From the NCBI GenBank assembly GCA_905116865.2, contig CAJHNH020003146.1, forward strand, positions 346,001 to 410,000: DNA of 64,000 bases. The letters run 5' to 3'. The DNA comes from Candidula unifasciata (taxonomy: Eukaryota; Mollusca; Gastropoda; Stylommatophora; Geomitridae). Each line of letters opens with the position of its first letter. The stretch's first letter is position 1. The notes under the pieces are model-generated. The model was not told where the DNA came from, searched no databases, and worked only from the letters and a program-made list of their open reading frames with translations. Made by a program: the position numbers and the translations under genes. Positions 39,601-53,600 of this stretch are shown here, one piece after another.

Positions 39601-42600
39601 CAAGAACAAACCCACAGCTTCCCCAACAAGCATGTTATAGGAACCAACTAACTGGGAGCCTCCTTTGAAGTTAGGCTATATCTGCCTGAGTGGCAAGAAA
39701 CAACCAACTGCACACAAATAAGTCAGTAAAACGGATGTACATACAAAACTCAGGCCTTGGCACAAAGCCAGAGTCCTAATAGATAAACAGCCAGGAATAT
39801 CCACCAGAGTTTACAGCCGGTGAACAAAGAAGACACAAGCAGCAGAAGATACAATCAAATCTGGGAAGGCTAACCTGTACAACAAATGTCCGTAGAAGTC
39901 AGATGTCTCGGTCAAAAGGCACAAATTTTGCAACCACGTTGTAAACAGGCACAACGCACTTAAGTCTTCAGATGAACACAAATGAAGAGAAGTAGATAAA
40001 ATCGAATGAAAGTTACTTTATATATTTTGAAACATTAAAAGAAAAAAAAAACCACACACACACACACACACCCCAACCCGCATGCACGCACGCACACACA
40101 CATTAAAACAAGCTACCTTGTCCATTGATTGTGAAAACATCTGAAGGATTCTGCGCATGTGATCCATCAGTTGACGATAGCTGTTGCCCAGATCTGGGGA
40201 GGTTCGTTGCTCCTAAATATAACAGACAATGATTAAATAAAATATCTGTGAAATGTTCTCAATATCCTTTTTTCTTACTTTCTGCAGAATATAAAGAAGC
40301 AGCTATTTTAATATTTGCTGATTCTTCTTGTTAATTTTATGCTGTCCTCAGTCTGCACATTTTATTTTTCCTAACTATTCACTAATCTCCACAAGAGTTG
40401 AATTAAGAACTAAAATAACTGTACTTGGGACAATCTTGTAAGTGCCCATTCCCATCTTCATCAACTAGCGAAGAGTTTCAATGTTTTAATGGTACCAGTA
40501 GCATTCTGATTATAGGTCCACTGGCCTTTCCTCTGAGTTGTGTGTTGGCCAGATCCCCTGGCACTCCCAGGCTGCACCACTCTCTCCTCACCATACTGAT
40601 CGATTCATGCTTCTGTATGGTTCACAGGCTCCCAAAGAGCACTGACCACATTTAGCTTGTCATACATCAATTCACCACCTAGTGGTGGCAGAAATAACCA
40701 ATCTGTGTGTCTGTTTATTTCGTATAGTACTTGCATGCTCAGATGAAAAAACTCTTGAACTATTAGGGACCTCTAAATTGATGTTTGTCACTCTGCATGG
40801 AGCATGCCTTTCACAGCATGATTGTAAATGTTGTAATCACAATATGTTGTGTGTCAGCTGGTTCTCAAGCCAATGGAAAGCTGCTGTGACTGCCTCCAAA
40901 TCAATTCTTAACCTTAACATTTCATCTATAAATGTTTTCAAATATTTCTCACTATAGCAGTGTTCTAATTTAATCAAAGATTATTAACTGGTGCTGATAT
41001 CAGTGATCATGGATTAAAGATGACACAAGACACAAGACAAATAATACATTACTAAACAAGACATTCATATTTACAGTTTTATCTACAGGAGCATTTGACA
41101 GAGAAGTTAGAATGCTGGGCTCTCATTCAGGAGGTGCTCCTTGTGCAAGTTCCAGGGCCTCATTTTGGGGAAAACAAGAATAGACTGCAACCCTAACAAG
41201 CATGTCATAAAAGTTGACTAATTAGAGGTGTTTCCTTTGAAGTCAGAGTGCATCTCCTTGAAAAGAAAGGAACCAGCAGTTTGTATAAAAATTAGCCAGA
41301 TCTGTAAAATAGATGTGCACCAAAACTCAAGTTCCAGAATAAGACAAAGTCCAGAAGTGGACAAACAGCCAGAACTTTGAACTGGAGTTTAAAGCTCGTG
41401 GACGCTAAGAAGAAAAAACAAAACAATAAAATCACACACACACACAAAAAGCGATTCAGGAGATGCAGGTTTGAATCCTTGAAAAGGTTATGGAAATGTT
41501 TCTGCTTCAGACAGAAAAAAATTTAACCTGCAGTTCATGGCAACAAACACAATGTGATAAAAAGAAAATAACTGGAGGATATGATGATGACTGGATAAGT
41601 TAGAGGCAAAGGCCATGACCATGAGAAATGTTACTGGACTGTCTAAAACAGTGGTATTGTGGAATTTCATCAACAAAACTGATCCAGAACAATAATAAGA
41701 GCATCCCTACATGAGTTCCAAAGCTCATTGGGAAGGGGTCATGTGCCTGAGGATGTATGGCTGCGTGGCTGTTGCCGCTGCCATGAACTGTGTAGGTTAG
41801 GAGATGTTTAATTTTGCCTCTAACAGAAAAACTCCACCACCTTAATGGAGGCGAACCCGGGTCTCCCGCATGGGAGCCCAATGTTGTAACCCTTTGGTCA
41901 GCCACTCTTCAGCTATCATATTAACAGACTCTATTTGTATTGTTAGGTCCTCTTCTTTTGTTCCACAGGTCTCTGGTATAAGCCATTAGACCTAAAATGT
42001 CACTTTTTGAAAACAACTTCTGAATATTTAAAATCAACAGTACCAACTGCCTATGGCTAAAAGAGGTATAATTACTATGGCCGAAAGAGTGAAAACATGC
42101 AAATGTGACCTTTACTTACCAATCGCTCTGCAGCAGACGGTCGAAAAAGTCTGTTTTCAGCAGGTTCACCTCGTCTCCGTGAAGCCATCTTCTGGCCATC
42201 AGCCATTTCCTCTCCAGAAACATAACCATTCCTAGCTTCATCAGCAAGATATTTATCATTCAGTGAAACATCCAGGCTTGTACGCTCTCTATCATCCTTC
42301 ACACTTTCATGTGTTTTACTACTACTCTGTTGTTGCCCATTTACTTGTTCTCTTTTGGGGCCTAACTTCCCAGTGTCAATGTTTTTTCCAGGTAGAATTT
42401 GACGACCAGCTTCCTTTGGCTTAAACTGATCTTTGGTCAGTGAGGTCTGGTGATTATTCTTTATCATTCCAAGGGCAGGTAACTGCAGTGAATTTCTGAT
42501 AAAACCAGGCAAATTGTCTTTTCCTGTCCTAGCAACTTTTACTTGTTTGCTTCGTTTACGGGGTAGATTATTGTTTTCTGGGTGTTCACCACTTACTGAC

Positions 42601-44735
42601 TGTTCTGTGGCATTCATGTCCATACTCGCAGGATGATCTGCTAATGTTTCAGCAATGACTAATTTATTAAGACGATCTATCATATTTTTGTTTACAATTT
42701 TGATTCGTCTTTTTTTCTTACTGCCATGCTTAGTAATTCCACCTGCTTTACTATCAGAAGCTTCCAAATTATAATGAATTTTTGATTGTGAAGATACTTT
42801 ACCAATATGGTTATGTTCATGTCCTGTTTTCTGAGCATTAGCAATTCGGTTTAGTTTCTCCTTTGTTGTAAGCAAAGCAAATTTGCTAGGTGATGCACTG
42901 TTTTTAGTTGTTGAAGTCAGCAGATGCGGTTCATTCAGTTTCCTTGGTTGTTTGGTGTAGACTGCCAACTCTTCTCCTGACTGTTGATGTTTCTTTGGCA
43001 AGGCAATATTGTCATGATTTCTCCTGTTCTTGCCTGCATTTGCTCTGTGATTACCAGCTGCAGGCATTGATCTTACATTACTACCTGTTTTTTGTGTAGT
43101 TTTTCTGCTTCTATCTTGATTGCTTGCACTTGTTTCTTCTTCCATCTGTTGTCCGCTCTTTTGGCAACCTGTCTGGAAAAGAAAGTAGATTTGTTTTATA
43201 AACAGATAAAAAAAAATTTTGTCAGAGCTGACAATACCCAACCACACTGGAGTGCAGGTTACTAGGAACCACTTTGTGGTGCCACAACATAAGTGTGCTG
43301 AATGACTGGAGGAATGAGTTTTTCAGGATCTGTACTTGTTGGTGTACCTGTTAGATTCTCATTCATGAGATGTTAATCCAACCAATTGCAATACTCAAGG
43401 AGAACAAAACCAACAAATTAATTTTAAAAATTTATGCATCACATTCCATCATTTTACAGGTTATTGTTGTTGCTGTTCTTCTTCTTCTTTTTCTTCTTGT
43501 TATTTTTCTTCTTCTTGTTCTTAATCTTTTCTTCTTCTTCTTCCTTTTCTTCTTCTTCTTGTTCTTTTTATTCTTCTTGTTCTTCTTCTTCTTTTTCTTG
43601 TTCTTTTTTTTTGTTCTTCTCCTTCTTGTTCTTGTTCTTGTTCTGCTTCTTCTTTTTCTTCATAATCTGCTTCTGTGTCTTCTTCCGGGATGAAGTTTGG
43701 GAAAAGGTGGTGTAATGTCAGTGGTGAGGCATGATCAATTCACATTTGTAAGCGCTGGCAGGTAATGTTTTCACTGGATAGGGTATCATGTGACTTGTTC
43801 TTCCTTGTCGTTTCACTGTTGATAGAATGCATGCATAGCTTTATTCAAAGTACTGGTAACTGGTAGCTTTCATACGTTACATTTTCTTTATAAATGGTGT
43901 AAGCATGCAATGCTGTCTCAAGAGTATGAACTTCAAGGTCTTGTGTAATTCACTAAGCAGCCAGTAAAGTTTGGCTTCCAGAAGTGTATCTCTTGGCCAG
44001 AAGTTTTGCCTTGAAGTATTGAATCTGGAATAGTCTTGGAGGATGTGATCTGTTATCTTAGGTGCCAGTCCACAGGTACACATGGGTGATTCGCCAATCT
44101 TAAATTATGTGTACATGTGGCAGCAAAGTTGACTGTGCCCTGTTCTAAGGCGAAGGATAATGACTTGCTTTGGTCTGTCTGTTATATGGTAATTGTCTTG
44201 TGTCAGTTTCGGTGACTTTTTGATTGATTTGATTATTCTCTTCTTCTGTTGATAAGAGACTGGTACGTCAGGTTGTTCTTCATTAGCTAGTTTATCAGCT
44301 CTTCAATTTCCGGAAACTCCACAGTGCGATGGTATCCACTGCATAACTACCTTACAATGGTTTCTAGACATTGATATATCTCCAACCCCCTCCCCACCAC
44401 CACCACCAATCGTGCTAGTCATCATCAAGTTCTTTATTCTGACATTACCTCATAATAGCAACTGTCAACGATATATAAAGAATAGACAAGACACACAACT
44501 GTCGTACACGTACACGCTTATTGTCTATTTACAAAACTGAAGGAAGAGAAAAAAAAAAGGGGGGGGGGGGGTGAATCGCACAGAAAAGACCCTATATTAT
44601 TAGGTTGGAAAGTAAAGAGAAATATGATATCTAGTAACGCGAGATCTGACATAAAACGGCGAGTCCTGTCAAATTTCTTATATGAAAAGTGTTAACTTTG
44701 TGACTGAAAAAGCACACACAAACTTTACGGAGTGT

Positions 44736-44812
<77 letters not shown>

Positions 44813-47800
44813 CAGTTTCAAAGCTCGAATCGGGACAACTAAATGAGAATAATTTTAACTACCACTTGAAGTTGGTGACACGGAACTTACACAGACGTGC
44901 GTTGTCCCTATGTAAACTCCGCGGACACACAAGAGAATGTTTGCCGAGACTTTCCCCCCTGTGAGAATACCACAACCTGAGCATCTTATGTGTGGTCATA
45001 GCCTCTCCCATAAAATCCCCCTGGAGACTGGCCAGTTCACCACAAAACCCCAGGCGGATTTATCTCAGTCTTAAAACATGACTGACGAATAGTAAGTAAT
45101 TGCACGGTGGATTTACCTTTCAGTAATCAAACAGTCAATGCTGTTGGTGATGATAATAAGATATATCAATATCATAATCAACAAACTTTTGTTTGTTACT
45201 GCTTTTTTTCTTCTTCTCCTTCCCTTCTTCTTCTTCTTTTTCTTCTTTTTCTTCTTCTTTTTCTTCTTCTTCTTCTTCTTCTTCTTCTTCTTCTTCTTCT
45301 TCTTCTTCTTCTTCTTCTTCTTCTTCTTCTTCTTCTTCTTCTTCTTCTTCTTCTTCTTCTTCTTCTTCTTCTTCTTCTTCTTCTTCTTCTTCTTCTTCTT
45401 CTTCTTCTTCTTCTTCTGCTTCTTCTTCTTCTTCTTTGTTATAAGGTACAACCAACGAAAGTCACCCCTATCTCAGCGGCCGCGAGATTTCGTAGGTGAT
45501 TTCCCAGGATAGTCTAGGGGTGTCGTGTGTTCCTGACTGACTGAATTTCTACCCCACCACGACATCACACAAGCGATAAACACCCGATGACACATTGTGC
45601 CACTATGTGGGTGAGGATCACGGTGAAGAGGTCCCGGAAACCGCGTTCAGCCATTAGGCCATATTTATGCCGGCTCTCTAGCGAAGTTGGTTAAACCTGA
45701 CGTTCGCGGCGGCTGGGTGACGAACTCCTTGTGGTCCGGGTTCACTCCCGGGGGTAGGCAGAAAAGCCACATTTCTCCCAGATTAACGGTACCTATAATG
45801 GAATCAAGGCCGAAGGGTTGCGATATCCATAGTACCGAGCTAAAGGGTTTACAACTCATGGTTTCTGGATACGTAAAAAAAAAAAAAAAAATTGCGGAAC
45901 CCGGCAAGAGCCAGAGTAGGACTTCAAATAACGAAAAATGTCGTCCTAAAAAGGACGGCGTTTTGAACGTTTTAAGTACATCCACCACCGACGACAGCAA
46001 CCGTCAACGAGCCTAAAATTACAAAAATATCAACGATTCGATACTCATGAACCGTCGCCCCCCCCCCCCCCCCTCGCCCCCCACCCCCCATCGCGTTCCC
46101 GGCAGTACTTCTTCTCTCGGCCTTTGTTCACAGAAAAGAGAGTTGCGAAAAGAAAGCTGCACACTTTCGTCAGTGTGTCGACCGCGTCGAACGAACGTGA
46201 GCCACCTTTCGGCAAGCTGTGTCTAGATGGCGAAAGAAGACATCTTTTTAACACCTCAAGAATATAGGACAGCCCGTGGGAACCACTGTGAAATCTCGCG
46301 GTCGACATTTTGTCTATAAGACAGACAATTAGCGTATCGCCGCGGTGTTGCGGTAGACACTCGCCTGTAGTTAAACTTAAATGGGTACCAGATAAAGGCA
46401 TGGGAGGTAAAGGCGGTCGTCGTGCTGCTGACCGCGTCACCCACCAAGTGCCGATTATTATATAAAACATAGGTCTAGCCCTATATGCCTAAAGGCGCGA
46501 AAGGGTCAGTTACTTTTTAATAGACGATTACGAATCTCCGTCCTCTGTGTCGTCTGACAGTTTTATTTGTTAACGCTGCTTGAACTACTTGTTGCTTTAA
46601 AGCGACATAGATAAGCATAATCTACTTAGTATAAGCCTGTAGTTTACTAATATTTTATCATAGTCATATAAATAATGCTGTTATGTAGTAATTTCAAAAT
46701 TAGTGTATATTTTTTTTTTTGCGTGTGCTATGCTGTCTTTGTTTGCTGATGAAGGCTTATCGCCGCAACGTCCTTTGTTTGTTCATTGTAACTGATTTTG
46801 TAAAGCTTACATAAACTATTTCTTTATCTGTTTTGTTCTTACCCTTTTTTTTTCACTTCCCCATAATTTCCTTCCCTTGCTTTTTAAACATACTTTACTT
46901 TGGAATCGCTCCAGCTACTACAACTTGGTACATAAAAAGTTTAGAGTCTCCTGATCGCCCCACTAATTGTAACAGACACCGCCGTTCATAAATAAGACAG
47001 ACAGACAATGCTGGTTATGGGAAAGCGCCGAAACGTGTCTTCCCACTGTTTACGTCTGAGAATTGTATTGTTAATGACACCTCGATCGTTGGCCAGGTTG
47101 ACATCAGCTGATTTTGTTTCCAGCTTTTCTAGTGGCTAAAACTTGATCTCGTGTCTTCCCTTCTCTCGCGTGCAAGGCAGGGTTGCCATACTGGCGTATA
47201 TGACTCCAGATTTCACAAATTTGGCGTATTTGAAATTGAACAGGTTTAAGATAATGAACAGGTGTATTCTGGCGTATTTGGGTTTTCTTGGTTTTTCTAA
47301 ACAAGACGTGCTCACGTTTTCTTAATGGTTCATTCATCATTGGCACCTTTCAGTCTTTCCAGACGATAGTGTTATATTGCGCTATGAGGAGGCATGAGAC
47401 TCACAGCCCATGGCGATGGCGAGTGTGACTAGCAAGACCCGCCCGTGTCAAGAAGTCTTCCACAATGATAGCATGGGATTTCAGGACCATTGTTAACAAC
47501 AATTGTGTTTAATCCGTTTCTTTTCAGACGCTCAGGTCTCATCCTTTCTGCAGTCATTTCTTCCTTCAGTCTCATTCCCTTTCTGATTTGCCCTTTCCAC
47601 ACAACACGGTCCATGACATTTTGTTCCCATGAGTCCGCCTTAATACCTGTAGCATTCATGTCCCACTTGCACACATCTTTATATCGTAGTAGAGGTCGGC
47701 CTCGACATCTTTTTCCTGTCTTTAATTCACCATAAAGGATGTCCTTAGGGACTCTGCCATCCTCCATTCTCCAGGTGTGACCCAGCCACCCGAGCCTTCG

Positions 47801-50621
47801 TAGACTGAGCATGGAAAAGACTGTTGTAGTACCTATTTCCAGTAGATCAGTGTTTGTGATTTTGTCATGCCACTTAATGCCAAGTATTCTTCTCAGGCAT
47901 CGCATGTAAAAGCTATTAAGCTGTCTCTCCTGGTGCAAATAGGTTGACCAAGTTTCACTGCCATAAAGCAGAGTACTGAGAACACAAGCCTGATAGACAA
48001 GGTTGTTTTTTTAAATTGTGAGCTTTCTGTTCTCCCAAACTCTCTTTGTCAATCTGCTCATTGTTGTTGCTGCCTTACCTATCCTGATGTCGATTTCTTG
48101 GTCCAGCGATAGTTCACTATTCACTGTGGAATCCAGATAGGTAAAATGGTCTACTGTCTCAAGCTCTTCACCGTCAATATAGACTTTAGATCTGTCATTG
48201 ACACCTTGCACCATAACCATTGTCTTCTTTTTGCTGTTAGTCCAAATTCCCAGCACGCATCAGCAAAGGCAGATATTAAACATTGCAGCAGCTCCTCTGA
48301 GTGGGTGGTTATTGCGGCATCATCTGCAAACAGCAACTCTCTGATAAGTACCTTTCTTATCCTGGTTTTGGCCTTCAGTCTGCGAGCATTGTAAAGGCTG
48401 CCGTCAGATCGAAAATGAATGAAAATACCAGCCTCCTGATCTCGAAAGGCATGTCTCAAAAGAAGTGAAAAGAATATTCCAAAGAGGGTAGGAGCAAGTA
48501 CACACCCCTGCTTCACTCCATTTTTGATTAAAAACTCCTCCGATATTACACCATCAAAGTTGATTGTACCTTTCATACCTGTGTGGAACGACTCAATAAT
48601 GCTCAGTAGAGTAGGTGGACACCCAATCTTCTTCAGTGCGTTGAACAGACCTTTTCGACTAACCAAATCAAATGCCTTGGTAAGATCAATAAGAGCAACA
48701 TACAGTGGTTGCAACTGTCGGCATTTTTCCTGCAACTATGGTAGATTGGTTCCCACGAAAGCAACACAATCTGCGCCAACTGACAAGGACTTATAACCTG
48801 TAACTGTTGCATCTCGATTTGTTTCCGAGACCGATTAAGGCCAGGGATGAAGTTCCTCCTCTCCATAGCACAAAGCCTGGGCAGTATTGTAGAGACCATA
48901 TGTTGTTACCATGCATAATGATCTCTCCCTCGACCTGCCTTGTTTACTCCAAAGGAAAGGTAAAACCAGTACGTTTGGAACGAGGCAGGTTGCAGAAGCT
49001 GCCGGATCAGAATAGCAGTGCTCTATCTGTCCGCCTGTCAGAGCTTCCCTCCTAGACCAGCTGCCGGCCAAGGCGAAAGGCCTGGTCTGCCCTGCCATAA
49101 CACAAAGTTTTCAGGTTGCATTTCCTCTTCCTAGGATACATAATCCTCCCCAATGCGCTTCATCGTCTGAAGCCGTTGGTACAATATGGGATGTTAGGTT
49201 AGTAAACGCCGCCCAACATTCGGCGTAGTCTTCTTCTTCTTCTTAATGGTTACTCCGTGAGAAACACGCAGATTTACTAAAAGCAATGTAACCTGCTGTT
49301 AATATATTTATTTCAGTTTGTTGTAATGTCCTGGTAAGGACTAACGGAGATTTGCATCCTCATTAATGTATTTGTTGTTGTCTTCCTAAACGGATCGTGA
49401 CTTCGACAAACTAAGGCCCTCTGTAATTTATGGTAATTTACTAGAATAAGTCGGCTCTGTGGCTCAGTCGATGCGAACGCTCTGTAATGCCGAGATGCTG
49501 GATTCGATCCCAGCTGCGGGCCATGCGCCTTGCGTTTTTTTCGATAGTGATATCAAGAAAGCCGACCGTCCAGAAAGCAATGGCAAACTACCGGACGTAA
49601 ATTTGCCTAGAAAAACCACCAATAGCCACGGGCTGTTGGGTTTGCTTTTGTAACGCCCTGTAAAGGATACGCAACTAACTTTATTAGAATAAATGCGGGA
49701 TATAAAACCAAAACCCACCACTGATACCAAGTGAATCCGACTGGTCAGTAACTACTTGAGGATAGAAAATATAGATGATATTGACCTAGTTCTATTTGTG
49801 ATAGATTTTTTTACTTTTACCAATGACCACGTCATCCAAAAAAAAAAAAAAAAAATGGAAAGCATGTTATAACATCAATCGCAAGTATAATAGTAATTGG
49901 GAAAAAACATACCCACGGCTCAAAAGATCTTCCGACAGATCAGAGGCAGCATAATGTAAACTGTGTCAGTGCACTGTTAGGTCAAGAATTAGTAGCATAA
50001 ATCATAAAAAATCCGAAAAACTCAGGATTACAACTCCCATCAAAAAGCCAGTCACAGCTTACTACAACAATGACTCCTAGTCAAAGTAATGATAAAGTTG
50101 AGGGAGCAAAGTTGCAATTTGCTGTAAGCAATACGCACAGTTGATCATCTAAGTGAAATCATGAGAGCGCATGGTCGGGGAAGTACATTGGAGCACACAC
50201 AGTTGCCTTTTACTAAATGTTCATGCACAATTAAAAAAAATATATATAATATCGCCTACGCTTAAGGCTGAAGAGGTTTGCGCTGAATCTCCCACTTGTT
50301 CCAGTGAGGATGACAGTCTGGAAGTCAATCTAGAGTTTTTGATGTAAGGTGAGTACAATGTTTAATTTTATTTGGCGCTTTTCTGGCGTATTTTTGATAG
50401 TAGTTTGGTTTAAAATGAAGTTTTTTTTTTTAAAATCTGGCAACCCTGCTGCAAGGTCGCTTTGGGGTATTACTGCTGTACAAGAGTTGTCATGTTGTTA
50501 CATGTAAGTAAGTAAGTATTCCAACAAAACTATTTATAAGCTGAACTAAATCGTTGAAATGATTAATGTGCAGCCATTGCGAAGATCTATTCAGGCGGTA
50601 TTAACTGCATACGCACGACCT

Positions 50622-50665
<44 letters not shown>

Positions 50666-53600
50666 CTTCCCCCTTTTCTCTCTGTCTTACACACACACAC
50701 ACACACACAAAACATCCACATTTTATCGTGATTTACGTTTGATCTACAATCAGTGATCGCCGTCTCTACCCCCCCCCCCCACCCCCACACTGATCGGCTT
50801 TTTTCACCCCATATCGTCGGGTGCGAGATTTCGTAGTGAATTCCCCAGGTCACTCCTATAGTATGGGGGAGTCGCCCTGGCGTTGACGGCTAGACGCCCG
50901 CCTGCGGATTGGAAGGTCGTGGGTTCGCGTCGTGACGGAGCTGGACGTTTTTTCAAAAAAAAAAAAAAAGATCTTGACTCCCAGGTCGACCCAGCCTTCA
51001 GTGAGTACCAAGTGCAGTCCTGTGAAGTAAAGGCGGCCGGCGTGATGCTGATCACATTACCCACCAAGCGGCGATTGGTCTGGCCCTTTATTCCCAATAC
51101 GCCTAAAGGAGTGGAAAAGGAACATTTACTTTACTTACTCCTATAGTAAGGCAGGGGGAAGGTGGGAGGCGGTATTAGGGGCAAGGTTGTCTTCAATATC
51201 TACATTAGATCATCGTTAGGGTTACGGTTTTAGTCTTAGTCGCTTAACACTAACCCTAAAACACTAAAACTCCGATATTCTAGGCGCGTCATGTGTTGGT
51301 TCATGTCAACGTTGTTATCGTTTATTGCATCGTCATTTCCAGTGTGTGTGTTACTTTCGTTCGTTCCTCGCCTTCACTCTGCCCTGGTCGGAAGCACTGC
51401 TCTCACTTCGTGACTTGGCCTTCGCCATGAATGTTCTTGACCTGTCAGTATTTGTGCATCTAATCCGAACCCTAACCCTTGAACAGTCAGTCGTTCATAG
51501 TAAAGACAGTCGCGCACTTTCGTCTGGACTGTGTGTCGACCAGATCGAACGAAGCCAAAACACTTTTTGCCATGCTGTATATGCATGGCCAATGAAAGTA
51601 TATTATAACCCCCCACCCCCCTTTCCCCCCACAGACTTAGGGGTGTCCTGGGGGAATTTCCCTACGAAATGTCGCACCCGACAAGATGGTGTGAAAAGTT
51701 TAATAGTACAACTCTCCCCCTAAGGATTCCTAATGTACACGAAAATGCACATTAAAACCTGTTGTCTTCGCTAAGATCGTAAATGACTGACTGACTGACT
51801 TTCTACCCCACCAAAGCATTACACAAGCGAGAAACACCCGATGACACAAAGTGCCACCATGTGGATGAAGATCGCCGTGGAGAGGTCCCAGAAACCGCGT
51901 TCAGACAATTGGCCATATTTATGGCCTGCCTATATTGCGGCCCCTGGCAAAAGCCAGAGTGGGGCTTAAAATAACAAAAAATTACGTCCTAAAAAGGACG
52001 TATGAGTATTATAAGATCGTAAATCCTCATCCTTCATTTTATCTATTACCGCTTAGCCTATCGTCGATGGCGATGGAAGCTTCTGGTTCTGCACTACTTT
52101 TGCCGCCTTGAGCACATGCCTAGGACTAGACGAAGAATAGTGTGGCCATTTGCTGCCTGGTCCAGGGCTACCAATGCTGCCCCCCCCCCCCTCCCCCCAG
52201 ATCTGGGTTTTTATTTCACGCCTTGGGAAAATCTTTTTTTTTTTTTTTAAATATATCCTTATATAAAAGTTGTAAATGTTTCGTTTCGTAACTATAAATT
52301 TTCTACATTTTAACAATCTGGTTTTTTTGTTTTTTTTTTGGTCTATGTATTGCTTGGGTTTTTGTTTAATGAAGCTGGGTTTTTCAAAAAAAAAAAAAAA
52401 ATCTTATTGGCAGCCCTGGCCGCTATCGTGTTCACGAACCCTGGGACGCCTCGAATCATTCTTACAAACGAGGCGCTGGGGTTGTGGCTACAGACCTAAC
52501 AAAAGAGTTCCGGTTTTCTCTGAGTGGGTTCCGGCCTTCCATTATGGGAAGAATAAAAACAGACCACTACCCCCCAAACAAGCATGTCGTAAAAGTCGAC
52601 TAATTAGAGATGTTTCCTTGGAAGTTGGAGTGCATCTGCCTGAGAGGCGAGGAACCAGCAGTCTGCAGATAAATCAGTCTGTGAAACCCCAGTTCTGAAA
52701 CAAGACTCAAGCCCAGAAGTGGACGAACAACGTTCTTACATATGAGTGGATTCTGGGGCCCCAGTTTAGAGGCAAAATAGACCCAATGCCCCTTGTCAAA
52801 CTGTCGCGAAAAGTTGACTAATTTAGGGTTTGCTGAACATGGTTGCCGAATTTTGTTTTCAATATTTAAAAAATACCAAATCTTTTTTGAAAAGGTACCA
52901 ATTGTTTAAATTTTAATTTTAAAACAGGTCAGATGTTATAATAAAGCACTATCATATTGTTACATGTAAGTCTGCAGACAAAAAAAAAAGTTATCAGCTG
53001 AACTAAATCGTTTGAATATATATATATATAGTAAAAGTAAAGGACCTATTTCCACGCCTTTCAGGCGTATTTGGTACATAGACCAAACGGCACTTGGTGG
53101 GTGATGTGGTCAGCATCATGCCGGCCGTCTTTACTTTCCAGGACTGCACCTGGTACCCAATCAAGGCTGGGTCGACCTGGGAGCCAAGGTCATTTTCGAA
53201 AAAAAAAATTCCGAGCGTCTAGCCTACAAGCTTATCCTAAATTTAACCAGAAATGAAATTCTTTTGCCATTGCATCATAGCTGTACCCTTTGTTTTTTTT
53301 CGCCCAGTTTGTCACACAGCTGCTGCGGTGGCTTCCAACTGGTGCAGTTAATGTTGTGGAGTGGTAGGTAGATAGTTATACCCCACAAGGACATCACAAA
53401 AGCGATAAACACCCAGTGACACAAAGTGCCACTTTGCGGATGAGGATCACCCGTAGAGAGGTTCCAGAAACACCTTTCAGCCGCAAGGCCATATATTTAT
53501 GGCCCGGCCATAATCAGGGCCCCCGGCAAAAGCCAGGGTGGGGCCTCAACACAAAATTACATCCACGCGATAAACACCCAGTGACACAAAGTGCCACCAT

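Larger units (their letters stand above)
47178..50448 (+). mobile_element. hAT-type DNA transposon, deleted and nested
   Basis: Inverted ends CAGGGTTGCCA (47178) and TGGCAACCCTG (to 50448). Eight-base flanks GTGCAAGG and CTGCAAGG agree at seven positions, the target-duplication size of hAT elements. The motif TGGCGTAT recurs near both ends in the same orientation. An RTE sits inside at 47331-49239 and a SINE at 49450-49690. Without these the element would be about 1.1 kb. Confidence 0.85.

Noticed and set aside
39870..39985. Candidate extra exon between exons 3 and 4 on the minus strand (TWLQNLCLLTETSDFYGHLL)
   Set aside because: It has an acceptor and a CAG|GTTAGC donor, but no frame satisfies both neighbouring phases, and it adjoins a family A copy.
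45107..45512. Long open frames on both strands of poly-Leu, poly-Phe, poly-Ser, poly-Lys and poly-Glu type
   Set aside because: They are translations of a (TTC)n microsatellite, which has no stops in several frames.
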